Shown piece by piece: positions 7,222-14,151 of a stretch of DNA of 64,000 bases. The stretch is from Cryobacterium soli (lineage in GTDB: Bacteria > Actinomycetota > Actinomycetes > Actinomycetales > Microbacteriaceae), in NCBI RefSeq assembly GCF_003611035.1, contig NZ_CP030033.1, positions 1,860,001 to 1,924,000 of the forward strand. The letters are read 5' to 3'. How positions within the stretch are numbered: position 1 is the first letter of the stretch; every line of letters begins with the position of its first letter. The notes below the pieces were generated by a model. It was not told the origin of the DNA. It did no database searches and worked only from the letters and a program-made list of their open reading frames with translations. The translations under genes were made by a program, and so were the position numbers.

Positions 7222-8663
7222 TGGACATCCTCGCAATTGACGAAGCCGCTGCGAACACCGACGCGGTGACGGGCAACCGCACTGGTCGCCGCGCCGCATA
7301 TTCGCTCGGCAACCCGAACGGCTCACGGACCGATGTCGCCGAGGCGTGCCAGCGCGCAGAGGTGCATATCCCCGTGACAACCACCCGGTGGAGGTTACAG
7401 ATCCGCAACTGGCGCGGAGGCGCAGGCGGCGGAGTATCGGTTGCAGTGCCCATCGCCTTCACCGGCGTTTGGGTGGGCAAACAGGCGAAGGGGTCGACCG
7501 GTGTCATGACAGGCAACTTCACCGCAGCGCCTGCTCAGGCCCTCCCCGCGTTCACGCTCCCCGCAGACGGCTCCCGCTACACCTCGCCATGGGTCACCGA
7601 CAGCGCGAATCAGTTCCCCGCCTACGATCAATGGCTCATCTCGTATGGCTGGGTCGCACCAGCCGGGACGGCTATCCAGAACTCACTCGCAACTAGCCAG
7701 TGGATGACTACCGGTGCGGGCAAGTCGGCGGGCGCGGGCGATCAGACCGTCGCAGGCATCTCGCTCAGCACCCTCATGAACACCTCATTCTTCGATGCGT
7801 GGATCGAGTACGAGTTCAACGGCACGCAGGCAGTATTCTTCGTCGCGGGCGACTCCCGCACCGCGGGCTACGGCGGCCCCACCGTGCCGAAGGCGAACTC
7901 GAAGAACTGGCCGAACCTCTTCTCGCTCCTGACTGGGTGCCCGGTTATCAACGCGGGTATCTCAGGAGTGACCTCCGCCGCCCTCGCTGCCCCCGCCAGC
8001 TATGGCGGATTGAACAAGTGGGGCCTGGGGACAGACATCTTCCCCGACGCGGCAATCATCGACTACGGCACCAACGACCTCGGCGCAGGCCAGCAGGCCG
8101 CCTCTGTCGAACCGTACCTCGTCGGCATCTATGACTGGTGTCGGTCGGTCGGTATCAAGCGCGTGCTCGGTGACACCATCCCGCCGTGGGGTGGTTACAC
8201 CATCTACCCCAAGCTGCTCAAGGTGGGCACGTTCACCACTGCTGCTGCTGCTGGGGCCACGAGCATCGTCTCCGACACGGCGTTCGCAGCCGGTGACTCG
8301 GTTGTGCTGGACGACCTGGGGAGTACGCGTGAGGGGATCACGGTCGCCGCGGGTGGCAGCACGGGCAGCGGCCCGTACACGATCCCGCTCGTCTCGGCGC
8401 TCGTCAACGCGCACCCGGTCGGGCATGAACTCGCATCCGCAGCAGAGTCGTACCGGCGAGGTTTCAACAAGTGGATGCGCACCGTTCCGGCTGGACTCAG
8501 CGGGGTCGTGGACATCGACAAGTTGCTCTCGAATCCCGCGACAGGGCAGGCGCACACCCTGGACCCTGCCATCGACAGCGGCGACCGGCTGCACTACGGC
8601 AGCCTGGGTGACGTCCGAATCGCCGCCGCCATGCCGACGCGGTTCGTCACGCCTATCGGGTGA
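7221..8663 (+). CDS. Second phage SGNH/GDSL hydrolase (tail appendage)
   Basis: A 480-residue protein. The ATG at 7221 overlaps the previous stop (TAATG); an in-frame ATG at 7206 is less likely. The first 200 residues are a beta-rich attachment domain. The hydrolase core has A-G-D-S-R (Ser nucleophile), N-A-G-I-S-G, G-T-N-D-L and D-R-L-H for the Asp-His pair, all four SGNH blocks. An insertion of about 60 residues lies before block V. No signal peptide. As it follows the lysis cassette and a YD-repeat protein, it is probably an extra receptor-modifying fibre enzyme, distinct from the first hydrolase at 3406, which lacks the canonical GDS. Confidence 0.75.
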   Translation: MDILAIDEAAANTDAVTGNRTGRRAAYSLGNPNGSRTDVAEACQRAEVHIPVTTTRWRLQIRNWRGGAGGGVSVAVPIAFTGVWVGKQAKGSTGVMTGNFTAAPAQALPAFTLPADGSRYTSPWVTDSANQFPAYDQWLISYGWVAPAGTAIQNSLATSQWMTTGAGKSAGAGDQTVAGISLSTLMNTSFFDAWIEYEFNGTQAVFFVAGDSRTAGYGGPTVPKANSKNWPNLFSLLTGCPVINAGISGVTSAALAAPASYGGLNKWGLGTDIFPDAAIIDYGTNDLGAGQQAASVEPYLVGIYDWCRSVGIKRVLGDTIPPWGGYTIYPKLLKVGTFTTAAAAGATSIVSDTAFAAGDSVVLDDLGSTREGITVAAGGSTGSGPYTIPLVSALVNAHPVGHELASAAESYRRGFNKWMRTVPAGLSGVVDIDKLLSNPATGQAHTLDPAIDSGDRLHYGSLGDVRIAAAMPTRFVTPIG

Positions 8664-8706
8664 CCGGCATAGGACAACCTGACCCAGATTGCAGCATCAC
8701 CTCATC

Positions 8707-8744
8707 GAGCCCGGCTCGCCATCTTCGGATGGTGAGCCGGGCTC
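8707..8744 (+). terminator. Strong hairpin with UUCG tetraloop ending the late operon
   Basis: 17-base arms with a single G-U wobble close on a C(TTCG)G tetraloop, followed by TCTTCTGT. This is the clearest terminator of the prophage late genes. Confidence 0.8.
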
Positions 8745-8774
8745 TTCTGTCGTTCATGTGTGGGAATGTACGCC

Positions 8775-8960
8775 TCACTCGTAACGAAACCCCGATTCCA
8801 GAGTGACGGGCAGCGTCGTGAGAATCAGCGCCACCATCAGCGGCGTCACCGGTTGAGTGCAGTCCACGCCGACGTGCCGGCTCAGCGCAACGCACCCCGT
8901 TACCCCCAAGCTCTCTGCGGCTGCCTCAACTGCTGGTGCGTCTAGAACGATGGCTGACAC
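8775..8960 (-). CDS. Small hypothetical protein downstream of the HTH gene
   Basis: A 61-residue reading frame starting GTG at 8960, 27 bases after the stop of the minus-strand HTH gene, so they could share a transcript. GGGGAG lies just upstream but only 3 bases from the start, which is tight. There is a weakly hydrophobic stretch (T-P-L-M-V-A-L-I-L-T-T-L-P) near residues 39-51. I recognise no family. Confidence 0.35.
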   Translation of the reverse strand: MSAIVLDAPAVEAAAESLGVTGCVALSRHVGVDCTQPVTPLMVALILTTLPVTLESGFRYE

Positions 8961-8987
8961 TGACTCCCCGATCCCCGCGGCTTGAAG

Positions 8988-9212
8988 CTACCGGCCATCG
9001 CCTCCGAGAAGGGAATCCGCGCTAACTCCGAGAGCGGCTGCGATCTCCTCAAGGGTGTCAATATCGATCGCTGTCGTCCCCGCGAGCATGCCGTCAAGCA
9101 CGACCATGGGGATATTCAGGTGCACCGCCAGGAGCTCGCGCGACCAGCTTTGACGGGCGAGTTCGGCACACACCGAGACCGCCACCAGGAGGCGACGTTG
9201 CCGCTTTTCCAT
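8988..9212 (-). CDS. XRE-type HTH regulator, prophage
   Basis: A 74-residue protein if the ATG at 9212 is used; a TTG at 9230 would add six residues. I prefer 9212 because a TACTCT box ends 6 bases upstream, as for other leaderless genes here. The C-terminal 55 residues fit a Cro/C1 helix-turn-helix (helices around W-S-R-E-L-L-A-V-H-L and I-D-T-L-E-E-I-A-A-A-L-G-V). It is divergent from another HTH gene at 9289 with a palindrome between them, the layout of a lysogeny switch, although the location beside the attachment site with no integrase in view is incomplete evidence. Confidence 0.65.
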   Translation of the reverse strand: MEKRQRRLLVAVSVCAELARQSWSRELLAVHLNIPMVVLDGMLAGTTAIDIDTLEEIAAALGVSADSLLGGDGR

Positions 9213-9218
9213 AACTTG

Positions 9219-9224
9219 AGAGTA
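9219..9224 (-). promoter_or_regulatory. Putative -10 box of the leftward HTH gene
   Basis: TACTCT on the minus strand, 6 bases before the ATG at 9212. It touches the palindrome at 9224-9237, so a bound repressor would block this promoter. Confidence 0.5.
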
Positions 9225-9237
9225 GTTCAAATGAACT
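9224..9237. promoter_or_regulatory. Palindrome between divergent HTH genes, possible operator
   Basis: AGTTCA-AA-TGAACT: perfect 6-base arms with a 2-base centre, lying between the -10 box of the leftward gene and where its -35 should be. This is a sensible place for an operator of one of the two HTH proteins. Confidence 0.5.
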
Positions 9238-9276
9238 CAGGGTGCCAAGGCAACATGCGTTGCGCCGAGCCCGCGG

Positions 9277-9282
9277 TAGTTT
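9277..9282 (+). promoter_or_regulatory. Putative -10 box of the rightward HTH gene
   Basis: TAGTTT ends 6 bases before the GTG at 9289, predicting a leaderless transcript. Confidence 0.45.
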
Positions 9283-9288
9283 CGAGCG

Positions 9289-9549
9289 GTGCCGACTGCA
9301 GGAACGCCCCACCCCGGGCCACTGTCGATTGCAATCGCTGAGATCCTCAAGCAGGCACTCGCTGAGGCCGGCGCATCCCAGAGAAGACTCGGTGCCACCG
9401 TGGGCATCTCGCAGTCGCAAATCTCGAAGTACCTGCGTGCCGAGCGCGTGCTCGACATCGACCAACTCGACGCGCTGTGCTTCGCCCTAGGCCTCAACAT
9501 CGTGACCGTTGTACGTGAAGCCGAGCACGCCGCGCGCAGCAAGCGCTGA
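9289..9549 (+). CDS. XRE-family HTH regulator
   Basis: An 86-residue protein starting with GTG. Residues 12-75 form a clear XRE domain: helix 2 R-R-L-G-A-T-V-G, recognition region I-S-Q-S-Q-I-S-K-Y-L-R-A-E-R, then L-D-I-D-Q-L-D-A-L-C-F-A-L-G-L. The last 15 residues are charged. It is divergent from the small HTH gene ending at 8988, with a palindrome between them. It could be the prophage repressor or an accessory regulator; the lack of a cleavage or dimerisation domain argues for a simple Cro/C1-like DNA binder. Confidence 0.75.
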   Translation: MPTAGTPHPGPLSIAIAEILKQALAEAGASQRRLGATVGISQSQISKYLRAERVLDIDQLDALCFALGLNIVTVVREAEHAARSKR

Positions 9550-9551
9550 CG

Positions 9552-9575
9552 CTGCACCCTTTCGACAGGGTGCAG
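9552..9575 (+). terminator. Hairpin after the HTH gene
   Basis: 9-base arms CTGCACCCT / AGGGTGCAG with a 6-base loop, directly after the HTH stop codon. A second small hairpin (ATAGGG / CCCTAT) lies about 20 bases on. Confidence 0.6.
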
Positions 9576-9655
9576 ATTTCCATACGGTGCAGGATAGGGT
9601 GCAAGCCCTATGCGGCGGGGAGTCGGAATGGCCCTGCATCCCTGTGATTCATTGG

Positions 9656-9728
9656 GGCCGCCTATCAGAATCGAACTGATGACCTATTCATTACGAGTGA
9701 ATCGCTCTACCAACTGAGCTAAGGCGGC
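9656..9728 (-). tRNA. tRNA-Thr (anticodon CGT)
   Basis: The minus strand folds into a full cloverleaf: 7-base acceptor GCCGCCT / AGGCGGC, D arm with AGTTGGTA loop, anticodon stem ATTCA / TGAAT around CTCGTAA (anticodon CGT), and T arm with TTCGATT loop. No CCA is encoded. Its 3' end faces the prophage, making it the likely integration site; the left-end att copy is outside the window. Confidence 0.95.
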
Positions 9729-9781
9729 GTGAGACCGGATTCTTGCCTTCGCAAGGACGCTCGGTGACACAGCATCCAAGC

Positions 9782-10417
9782 TTAGTCGGTCGGAGAGGTC
9801 ACCGTGTACAGCTCGCGGAACGATTTGGCCACCCACGCCGAGAGCGGGCTGCAATCGTCCGCTTCCGCCCAACACCGCCAGGCATGCCTGGTGGCCGCCA
9901 TGGCCACCAGGGTGAACAGCAGCGCCCGCTGCGACAGCGCCTGGGGGTCCTCGGCGAGACGGGGGTCGTCGGCCGCGAACCGGCGCTCCACGATGGCCTG
10001 CAGGCCGGCTTCGAAGTTGCGCAGGGTGGCCATCCGCATGGTGAAGAGGTAGCTGTTCTCCTTCATCACCGCGCGACGCAGTTCGTGGATTTCCCGGTCA
10101 CCGTCGGTGTTCTGCAGACTCTGGGCGAGCAGGGTGGCCAGGTCGGTGAGCACATCGCCGGGTCCGGCGGCCACGAAAGCCTCGATATCGGAGTCGCAGG
10201 CCAGCTCCAGCTCGTCGCCGACCAGCGCGGAATCCTTGGACGCGAAGTAGTTGAAGAACGTGCGCGGCGACACGTCGGCGTGCCGGCTGATCTCCTCGAT
10301 GGTGACCTTGTCGATGCCCCGTTCGGAACAGAGCGTGAGCACGGCCCGCTGGAGTTCGCGGCGCGTGGCGAGGCGCTTGCGCTCCCGCAGCCCCACTCCG
10401 TCAGCTCCCGTAGCCAT
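9782..10417 (-). CDS. TetR/AcrR-family regulator
   Basis: A 211-residue protein. Residues 10-60 hold the Tet[18 protein letters not shown], then [24 protein letters not shown] with the hallmark F-F-N-Y-F. The rest is the variable ligand-binding helical domain, for which I see no specific clue. The gene sits 60 bases from the end of a secreted peptidase gene on the same strand and could read on from it. A partial palindrome with TTGC / GCAA arms just upstream might be an autoregulatory site, but it is weak. Confidence 0.9.
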   Translation of the reverse strand: MATGADGVGLRERKRLATRRELQRAVLTLCSERGIDKVTIEEISRHADVSPRTFFNYFASKDSALVGDELELACDSDIEAFVAAGPGDVLTDLATLLAQSLQNTDGDREIHELRRAVMKENSYLFTMRMATLRNFEAGLQAIVERRFAADDPRLAEDPQALSQRALLFTLVAMAATRHAWRCWAEADDCSPLSAWVAKSFRELYTVTSPTD

Positions 10418-10476
10418 GGCTCAATTCTTGCACGCGGCGCAAACGCCCCGCCCGGTGGATGCCGGGCGGGAGCCGG

Positions 10477-12009
10477 TCAGCACATCGGGTCGGTCGCGGG
10501 CACCGTGCCGTCGATGAGGTAGTTGTCCACGGCGTCGTTCACGCAGGAGTTCGACTTGTTGTACGCCGTGTGCCCCTCACCCTCGTAGGTCACCAGCTGG
10601 CCGCTGTCCAGCTGCGCGGCGAGGTTCTGCGCCCACACGTACGGGGTGGCTGGGTCGTTGGTGGTGCCCACGACGAGGATCGGGGCGGCGCCGCTGGCGT
10701 GGATCTCTTGGCGCTCCCCGGTGAAGGTGTACGGCCACGCCGCGCAGGAGATGTCGCCGTAGGCCATGTACTTACCGATGGTAGGGGCGATCGTCTCGAT
10801 CTCGGCGGCCTCGGCCCGCATGCTGGCCGGGTCGGCGTTGTAGGCGTAGTCCACGCAGTTGATGGCCATGAACGCCTCGGTGGAGTTGTCCAGGTAGGTG
10901 CCGTCGGCGTTGCGGCCGTTGTAGGCATCCGCGAACTGCATGGCGCCGTCGGCACTGCCCTGCAGGACGCCCTCGAACATGTCGCTGAGGTAGCTCCACG
11001 CGGTGGCCTGGTAGAGCGGGTAGATGATGGCGGTGAGCAGCGAGTTCGCGCCGAGTTGGCGGCCGTCCGAGGCGGTGATGGGGCTGGCGTCGACCGAGGC
11101 GAGCAAGGCCGAGATGGTGGCCATGGCGTCATCGACAGTGCCATCGAACGGGCAGTCGCTGCCGGCCAGGCAGTCGGTGAGGTAGGCCCGCAACGCGCTC
11201 TCAAAGCCCTTGGCCTGGGTGCTGGTCACCTCGAAGTTACTCGTGGACGGGTCCAGCGCGCCGTCGAGCACGAGGCGACCGACCTTGTCGGGGTACAGCT
11301 CCGCGTAGGTGGCACCGAGGAAGGTTCCGTAGGAGAAGCCCAGGTAGTTGAGCTGCTTGTCACCGAGCACGGCGCGGAGCAGGTCGAGGTCGCGGGCGGC
11401 GCTCTTGGTGTCGACTTCGCCAAGCAACGCGCCGGTCTTGTCCTGGCAAGCGGCCGCGAAGCCCGCGGCGCTGGCCTCCTGCTCCTGGATCCAGGCGTCG
11501 CTTCCGCGCTCGGCGGTGGTGAGCCCGTAGAGGTACTGGTCCATCTGCGCCGGGTCGTAACAGGCCACGGCCGAGGACTTGCCGACCCCACGCGGGTCGA
11601 AACCGACGATGTCGAAGCGGGCCTGCAGCGCGGCATCCGTCGCGTAGTCCACGGAGTCCTTCACGAAGTCGTAGCCGGAGCCGCCCGGGCCGCCGGGGTT
11701 GACCAGCAGGGAGCCGATCCGCTCACCCGTGGCGGGGTGCCGCACCAGCGCCAGGTCGACCGAGCCGGCGGCCGGGTCGTCCCAATCCAGCGGCGCGGTC
11801 GCGGTGGTGCACTGCATGCCGTCCTCACAGTCGGTCCACGCCAACACCTGGCCGTAGAAGGGGGCGAGGTCGCCCTCCACGTTCTCCCCGGTGGGAGTGG
11901 AGGTGGACGGGGCCGGTTGCGGCAGGAACCACGGCACGCAGCCGGTCAGTCCGAGCGTGAGCGCCAGCGCGGCCGCCATGGTCGTGAATACGCGTGTGCG
12001 CTTGCTCAC
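10477..12009 (-). CDS. Secreted alpha/beta-hydrolase lipoprotein, SlpD/SlpE (tripeptidyl aminopeptidase) type
   Basis: A 510-residue protein, GTG start behind AAGGGGA. The signal peptide ends in the lipobox L-T-G-C at about residue 23, so it is anchored outside the membrane. The alpha/beta-hydrolase core has an oxyanion-type N-P-G-G-P-G-G-S-G, the nucleophile elbow G-F-S-Y-G-T, and the C-terminal TAP-like domain has the acid in T-N-D-P-A-T-P and the catalytic His in G-E-G-H-T-A-Y. Related Streptomyces enzymes remove N-terminal di- or tripeptides from exported proteins. Several paired Cys suggest disulfides. It is followed 57 bases upstream by holB on the same strand. Confidence 0.88.
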   Translation of the reverse strand: MSKRTRVFTTMAAALALTLGLTGCVPWFLPQPAPSTSTPTGENVEGDLAPFYGQVLAWTDCEDGMQCTTATAPLDWDDPAAGSVDLALVRHPATGERIGSLLVNPGGPGGSGYDFVKDSVDYATDAALQARFDIVGFDPRGVGKSSAVACYDPAQMDQYLYGLTTAERGSDAWIQEQEASAAGFAAACQDKTGALLGEVDTKSAARDLDLLRAVLGDKQLNYLGFSYGTFLGATYAELYPDKVGRLVLDGALDPSTSNFEVTSTQAKGFESALRAYLTDCLAGSDCPFDGTVDDAMATISALLASVDASPITASDGRQLGANSLLTAIIYPLYQATAWSYLSDMFEGVLQGSADGAMQFADAYNGRNADGTYLDNSTEAFMAINCVDYAYNADPASMRAEAAEIETIAPTIGKYMAYGDISCAAWPYTFTGERQEIHASGAAPILVVGTTNDPATPYVWAQNLAAQLDSGQLVTYEGEGHTAYNKSNSCVNDAVDNYLIDGTVPATDPMC

Positions 12010-12065
12010 GGATTCCCCTTCTTCGGTATTTCGTCTGGAGTCGTCGACATCGGCGGGCCGCCGGG

Positions 12066-13346
12066 TCAGCGGCGGATCATCGAGACCAGCATGGCCTCGA
12101 GCGCCAGTGCCGGGGCCACGTTCGCTTCGATGCGTTGCCGGGCCAGGGCGATGGCATCCATCGTTGCCACCGTCGCGGCCGGCGCGCAGGCGTTTGCGGC
12201 GCGGCGGAGTTCGGGCAGCAGCTCGAGGTTGATCAGGGTGCTGTCCCGGCCCAGCTGCACCATCATCACGTCCCGGTAGAGCGAGGTGAGGTCCACCAGG
12301 ATCCGGTCGATGCCGTCCCGCAGGCTACGGGTGGCGCGGCGTTTCTGGTCGTCTTCGAGGGCCTTGATCTGGCCGCGCAGCGCGGGCGGCACGGACTGGC
12401 CCGGCTCCACACCGAGCGAGCGCAGCACACCCTCACGTTCGGTGGCGTCGCGCTCGAGGGTGATCGCCTTGGCGTCGTCGCCGGCGATGGCCAGCAGCCG
12501 GGCGGCGGCGTTCACCGCGCTGGACACCCCGGTGAGACCGAGGGCCGCGCGCAGGGTCTCCTCGCGGCGGGCCCGGGCCTCGGCGTTGGTCGCCAGACGC
12601 AGCGCCATGCCGATGTGACTCTGCGCCTCTCGCGCCGCCCGTTCGGCGATCGTCGGGTCCACGCGGGTGCGACGGATGAGCAGGGTCGCCACGTCGGCGA
12701 TGCTCGGTACCCGGAGGCGCACGGTGCGTACCCGGGAGCGGATAGTGGGCAGCAGGTCGGCCTCGCTGGGAGCGCAGAGGATCCACACGGTGCGCTCCGG
12801 CGGCTCCTCGAGCGCTTTGAGCAGCACGTTGGAGGTGCGCTCGACCATGCGGTCGGCGTCTTCGACGACGACGACCCGGTACCGGCCCACCGACGGGGAG
12901 TACTGCGACCGGGCCACGGCCTCTTTCACGGACTCCATCTTGATGATGACGCCCTCGGTGCTGAGCACGGTGAGGTCGGGGTGGGTGCGCGCGTCGACCA
13001 AGCGGCCGGTGGAGGTGTCGCCCTGCGGCGTGCCGTCACTCAGTAGCGCCGTGGCGAACGCGAACGCCAGGTTGGAGCGCCCAGAGCCGGGCGGCCCGGT
13101 GATCAGCCAGGCGTGGGTCATCGAGGCGGAAGTGCTGACCGAAGAGGCACCGGCTGCCGAAGCGTCTGCGCGACCGTGCGTGCCGGCGCGCGATGCTGCG
13201 CCTGTACCGGCGGCGTTCGGGTTGGCGGCTGCATCCGTGTCAGCGTCGGGGCGCTCCAGAGTGGCGACCGCTCCCGGGCGTTCTGCTGCCGCGCGGAAGA
13301 TGGCGATCGCGTCTGCTTGACCCGTCAGGTCGTCCCACACTGCCAT
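12066..13346 (-). CDS. holB: DNA polymerase III subunit delta'
   Basis: A 426-residue clamp-loader subunit. It has the DnaX/HolB-type Walker A (G-P-P-G-S-G-R-S, about residues 84-91), Walker B-like V-V-V-E-D-A-D-R-M, the L-L-K-A-L-E-E-P-P motif and the sensor S-R-V-R-T-V. As in other delta' subunits the P-loop Lys is replaced (Arg here), so ATP hydrolysis is not expected. Unusual is a low-complexity Ala/Asp/Thr/Gly stretch at about residues 33-75 that pushes the P-loop well downstream of its normal place. The start is supported by a TANNNT box 6 bases upstream. It is followed, in transcription order, by the peptidase and preceded by tmk and topA. Confidence 0.92.
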   Translation of the reverse strand: MAVWDDLTGQADAIAIFRAAAERPGAVATLERPDADTDAAANPNAAGTGAASRAGTHGRADASAAGASSVSTSASMTHAWLITGPPGSGRSNLAFAFATALLSDGTPQGDTSTGRLVDARTHPDLTVLSTEGVIIKMESVKEAVARSQYSPSVGRYRVVVVEDADRMVERTSNVLLKALEEPPERTVWILCAPSEADLLPTIRSRVRTVRLRVPSIADVATLLIRRTRVDPTIAERAAREAQSHIGMALRLATNAEARARREETLRAALGLTGVSSAVNAAARLLAIAGDDAKAITLERDATEREGVLRSLGVEPGQSVPPALRGQIKALEDDQKRRATRSLRDGIDRILVDLTSLYRDVMMVQLGRDSTLINLELLPELRRAANACAPAATVATMDAIALARQRIEANVAPALALEAMLVSMIRR

Positions 13347-13352
13347 TCAACA

Positions 13353-13358
13353 AGGGTA
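13353..13358 (-). promoter_or_regulatory. Putative -10 box of holB
   Basis: TACCCT (minus strand) ends 6 bases before the holB ATG; no Shine-Dalgarno is visible, consistent with a leaderless mRNA. Confidence 0.45.
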
Positions 13359-13518
13359 CCCGGCCCCGCCGACAAGCCGGTGCCCTCAGACTCCGCCCGG
13401 CTTCGGATGCCCTCCAAGGTCGCCGAGCAACCGCTGGACACGCTGAGTTGCCAGGTGATGCCCCTCGATGCCCGCCAAGCGGCCGCAACTGGCAACTCAC
13501 CGCAGCCGGGAGCCGCGG

Positions 13519-14151
13519 CTAGAGCAGGGTGGCGACGCGGGCGCGGATGCGTTCCGCGATATCCTCGATCGGCGCCGCGGCATCCAGCACCAGGAAGCGG
13601 TCGGGCTCAGCGGCGGCCAAGTCGAGGAAGGCCGCTCGCACCCGGGCGTGGAACTCGCCCTTCTCGGCCTCGAGCCGGTCGAAGACCTTGTTGTCGGCGT
13701 CGAGCCGGCTGCGGGCGGCGGTCTCGTCGAGATCGAGCAGCAGGGTCAGGTGCGGCAGCAGACCCTCGACAGCCCAGAGCGAGAGGTCGCGCACCTCGGT
13801 GCCGCCGAGCACCCGGCCGGCACCCTGGTAGGCCACGGACGAGTCGAGGTAGCGGTCCTGGATGACGATCTCGCCGCGGGCGAGCGCCGGACGCACCAGC
13901 GTGCTGATGTGCTGGGCCCGGTCGGCGGCGTAGAGCAGCGCCTCGGCGCGTGGGGAGACCTCGCCGCGATGGTGCAGCACGATCTCCCGGATCTCCACGC
14001 CCACCTCGGTACCCCCGGGCTCGCGGGTGCGCACGACCGTGCGTCCCTGCGCCTGGAGCCACTCGGTGAGCAGTTGCGCCTGGGTGCTCTTGCCCGACCC
14101 GTCGCCACCCTCGAGGGTGATGAACAGGCCGGGCGTCACAGCATCCGTCAC
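13519..14151 (-). CDS. tmk: Thymidylate kinase
   Basis: A 210-residue enzyme that phosphorylates dTMP to dTDP. The P-loop E-G-G-D-G-S-G-K-S-T is at residues 13-22, the T-R-E-P-G-G-T motif follows, and Q-D-R-Y-L-D-S-S-V-A-Y-Q-G carries the DRY/H segment that binds substrate. Length is normal for the family. The GTG start overlaps the topA stop by 4 bases (GTGA), so it is translated from the topA message. The order topA, tmk, holB is the usual actinobacterial arrangement and couples supercoiling, dTTP supply and replication genes. Confidence 0.95.
   Translation of the reverse strand: MTDAVTPGLFITLEGGDGSGKSTQAQLLTEWLQAQGRTVVRTREPGGTEVGVEIREIVLHHRGEVSPRAEALLYAADRAQHISTLVRPALARGEIVIQDRYLDSSVAYQGAGRVLGGTEVRDLSLWAVEGLLPHLTLLLDLDETAARSRLDADNKVFDRLEAEKGEFHARVRAAFLDLAAAEPDRFLVLDAAAPIEDIAERIRARVATLL

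Larger units (their letters stand above)
1..9663. mobile_element. Prophage, right-hand part (late genes), ending at tRNA-Thr
   Basis: The segment holds tail genes, a lysis cassette and two divergent HTH regulators and stops at the 3' end of a tRNA gene, the usual target of actinophage integrases. The genes run on the plus strand with 1-base overlaps typical of phage late operons. Everything right of the tRNA is ordinary chromosomal housekeeping. The left boundary, the integrase and the second att copy are outside the window, so the integration site is inferred and it is unknown whether the prophage is complete. Confidence 0.85.

Noticed and set aside
10418..10440. TTGC...GCAA partial palindrome as TetR operator
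   Set aside because: Only four-base arms match cleanly; too weak to annotate.
10459..12279. 606-codon open frame antisense to the peptidase
   Set aside because: Shadow of the real peptidase and holB genes on the minus strand.
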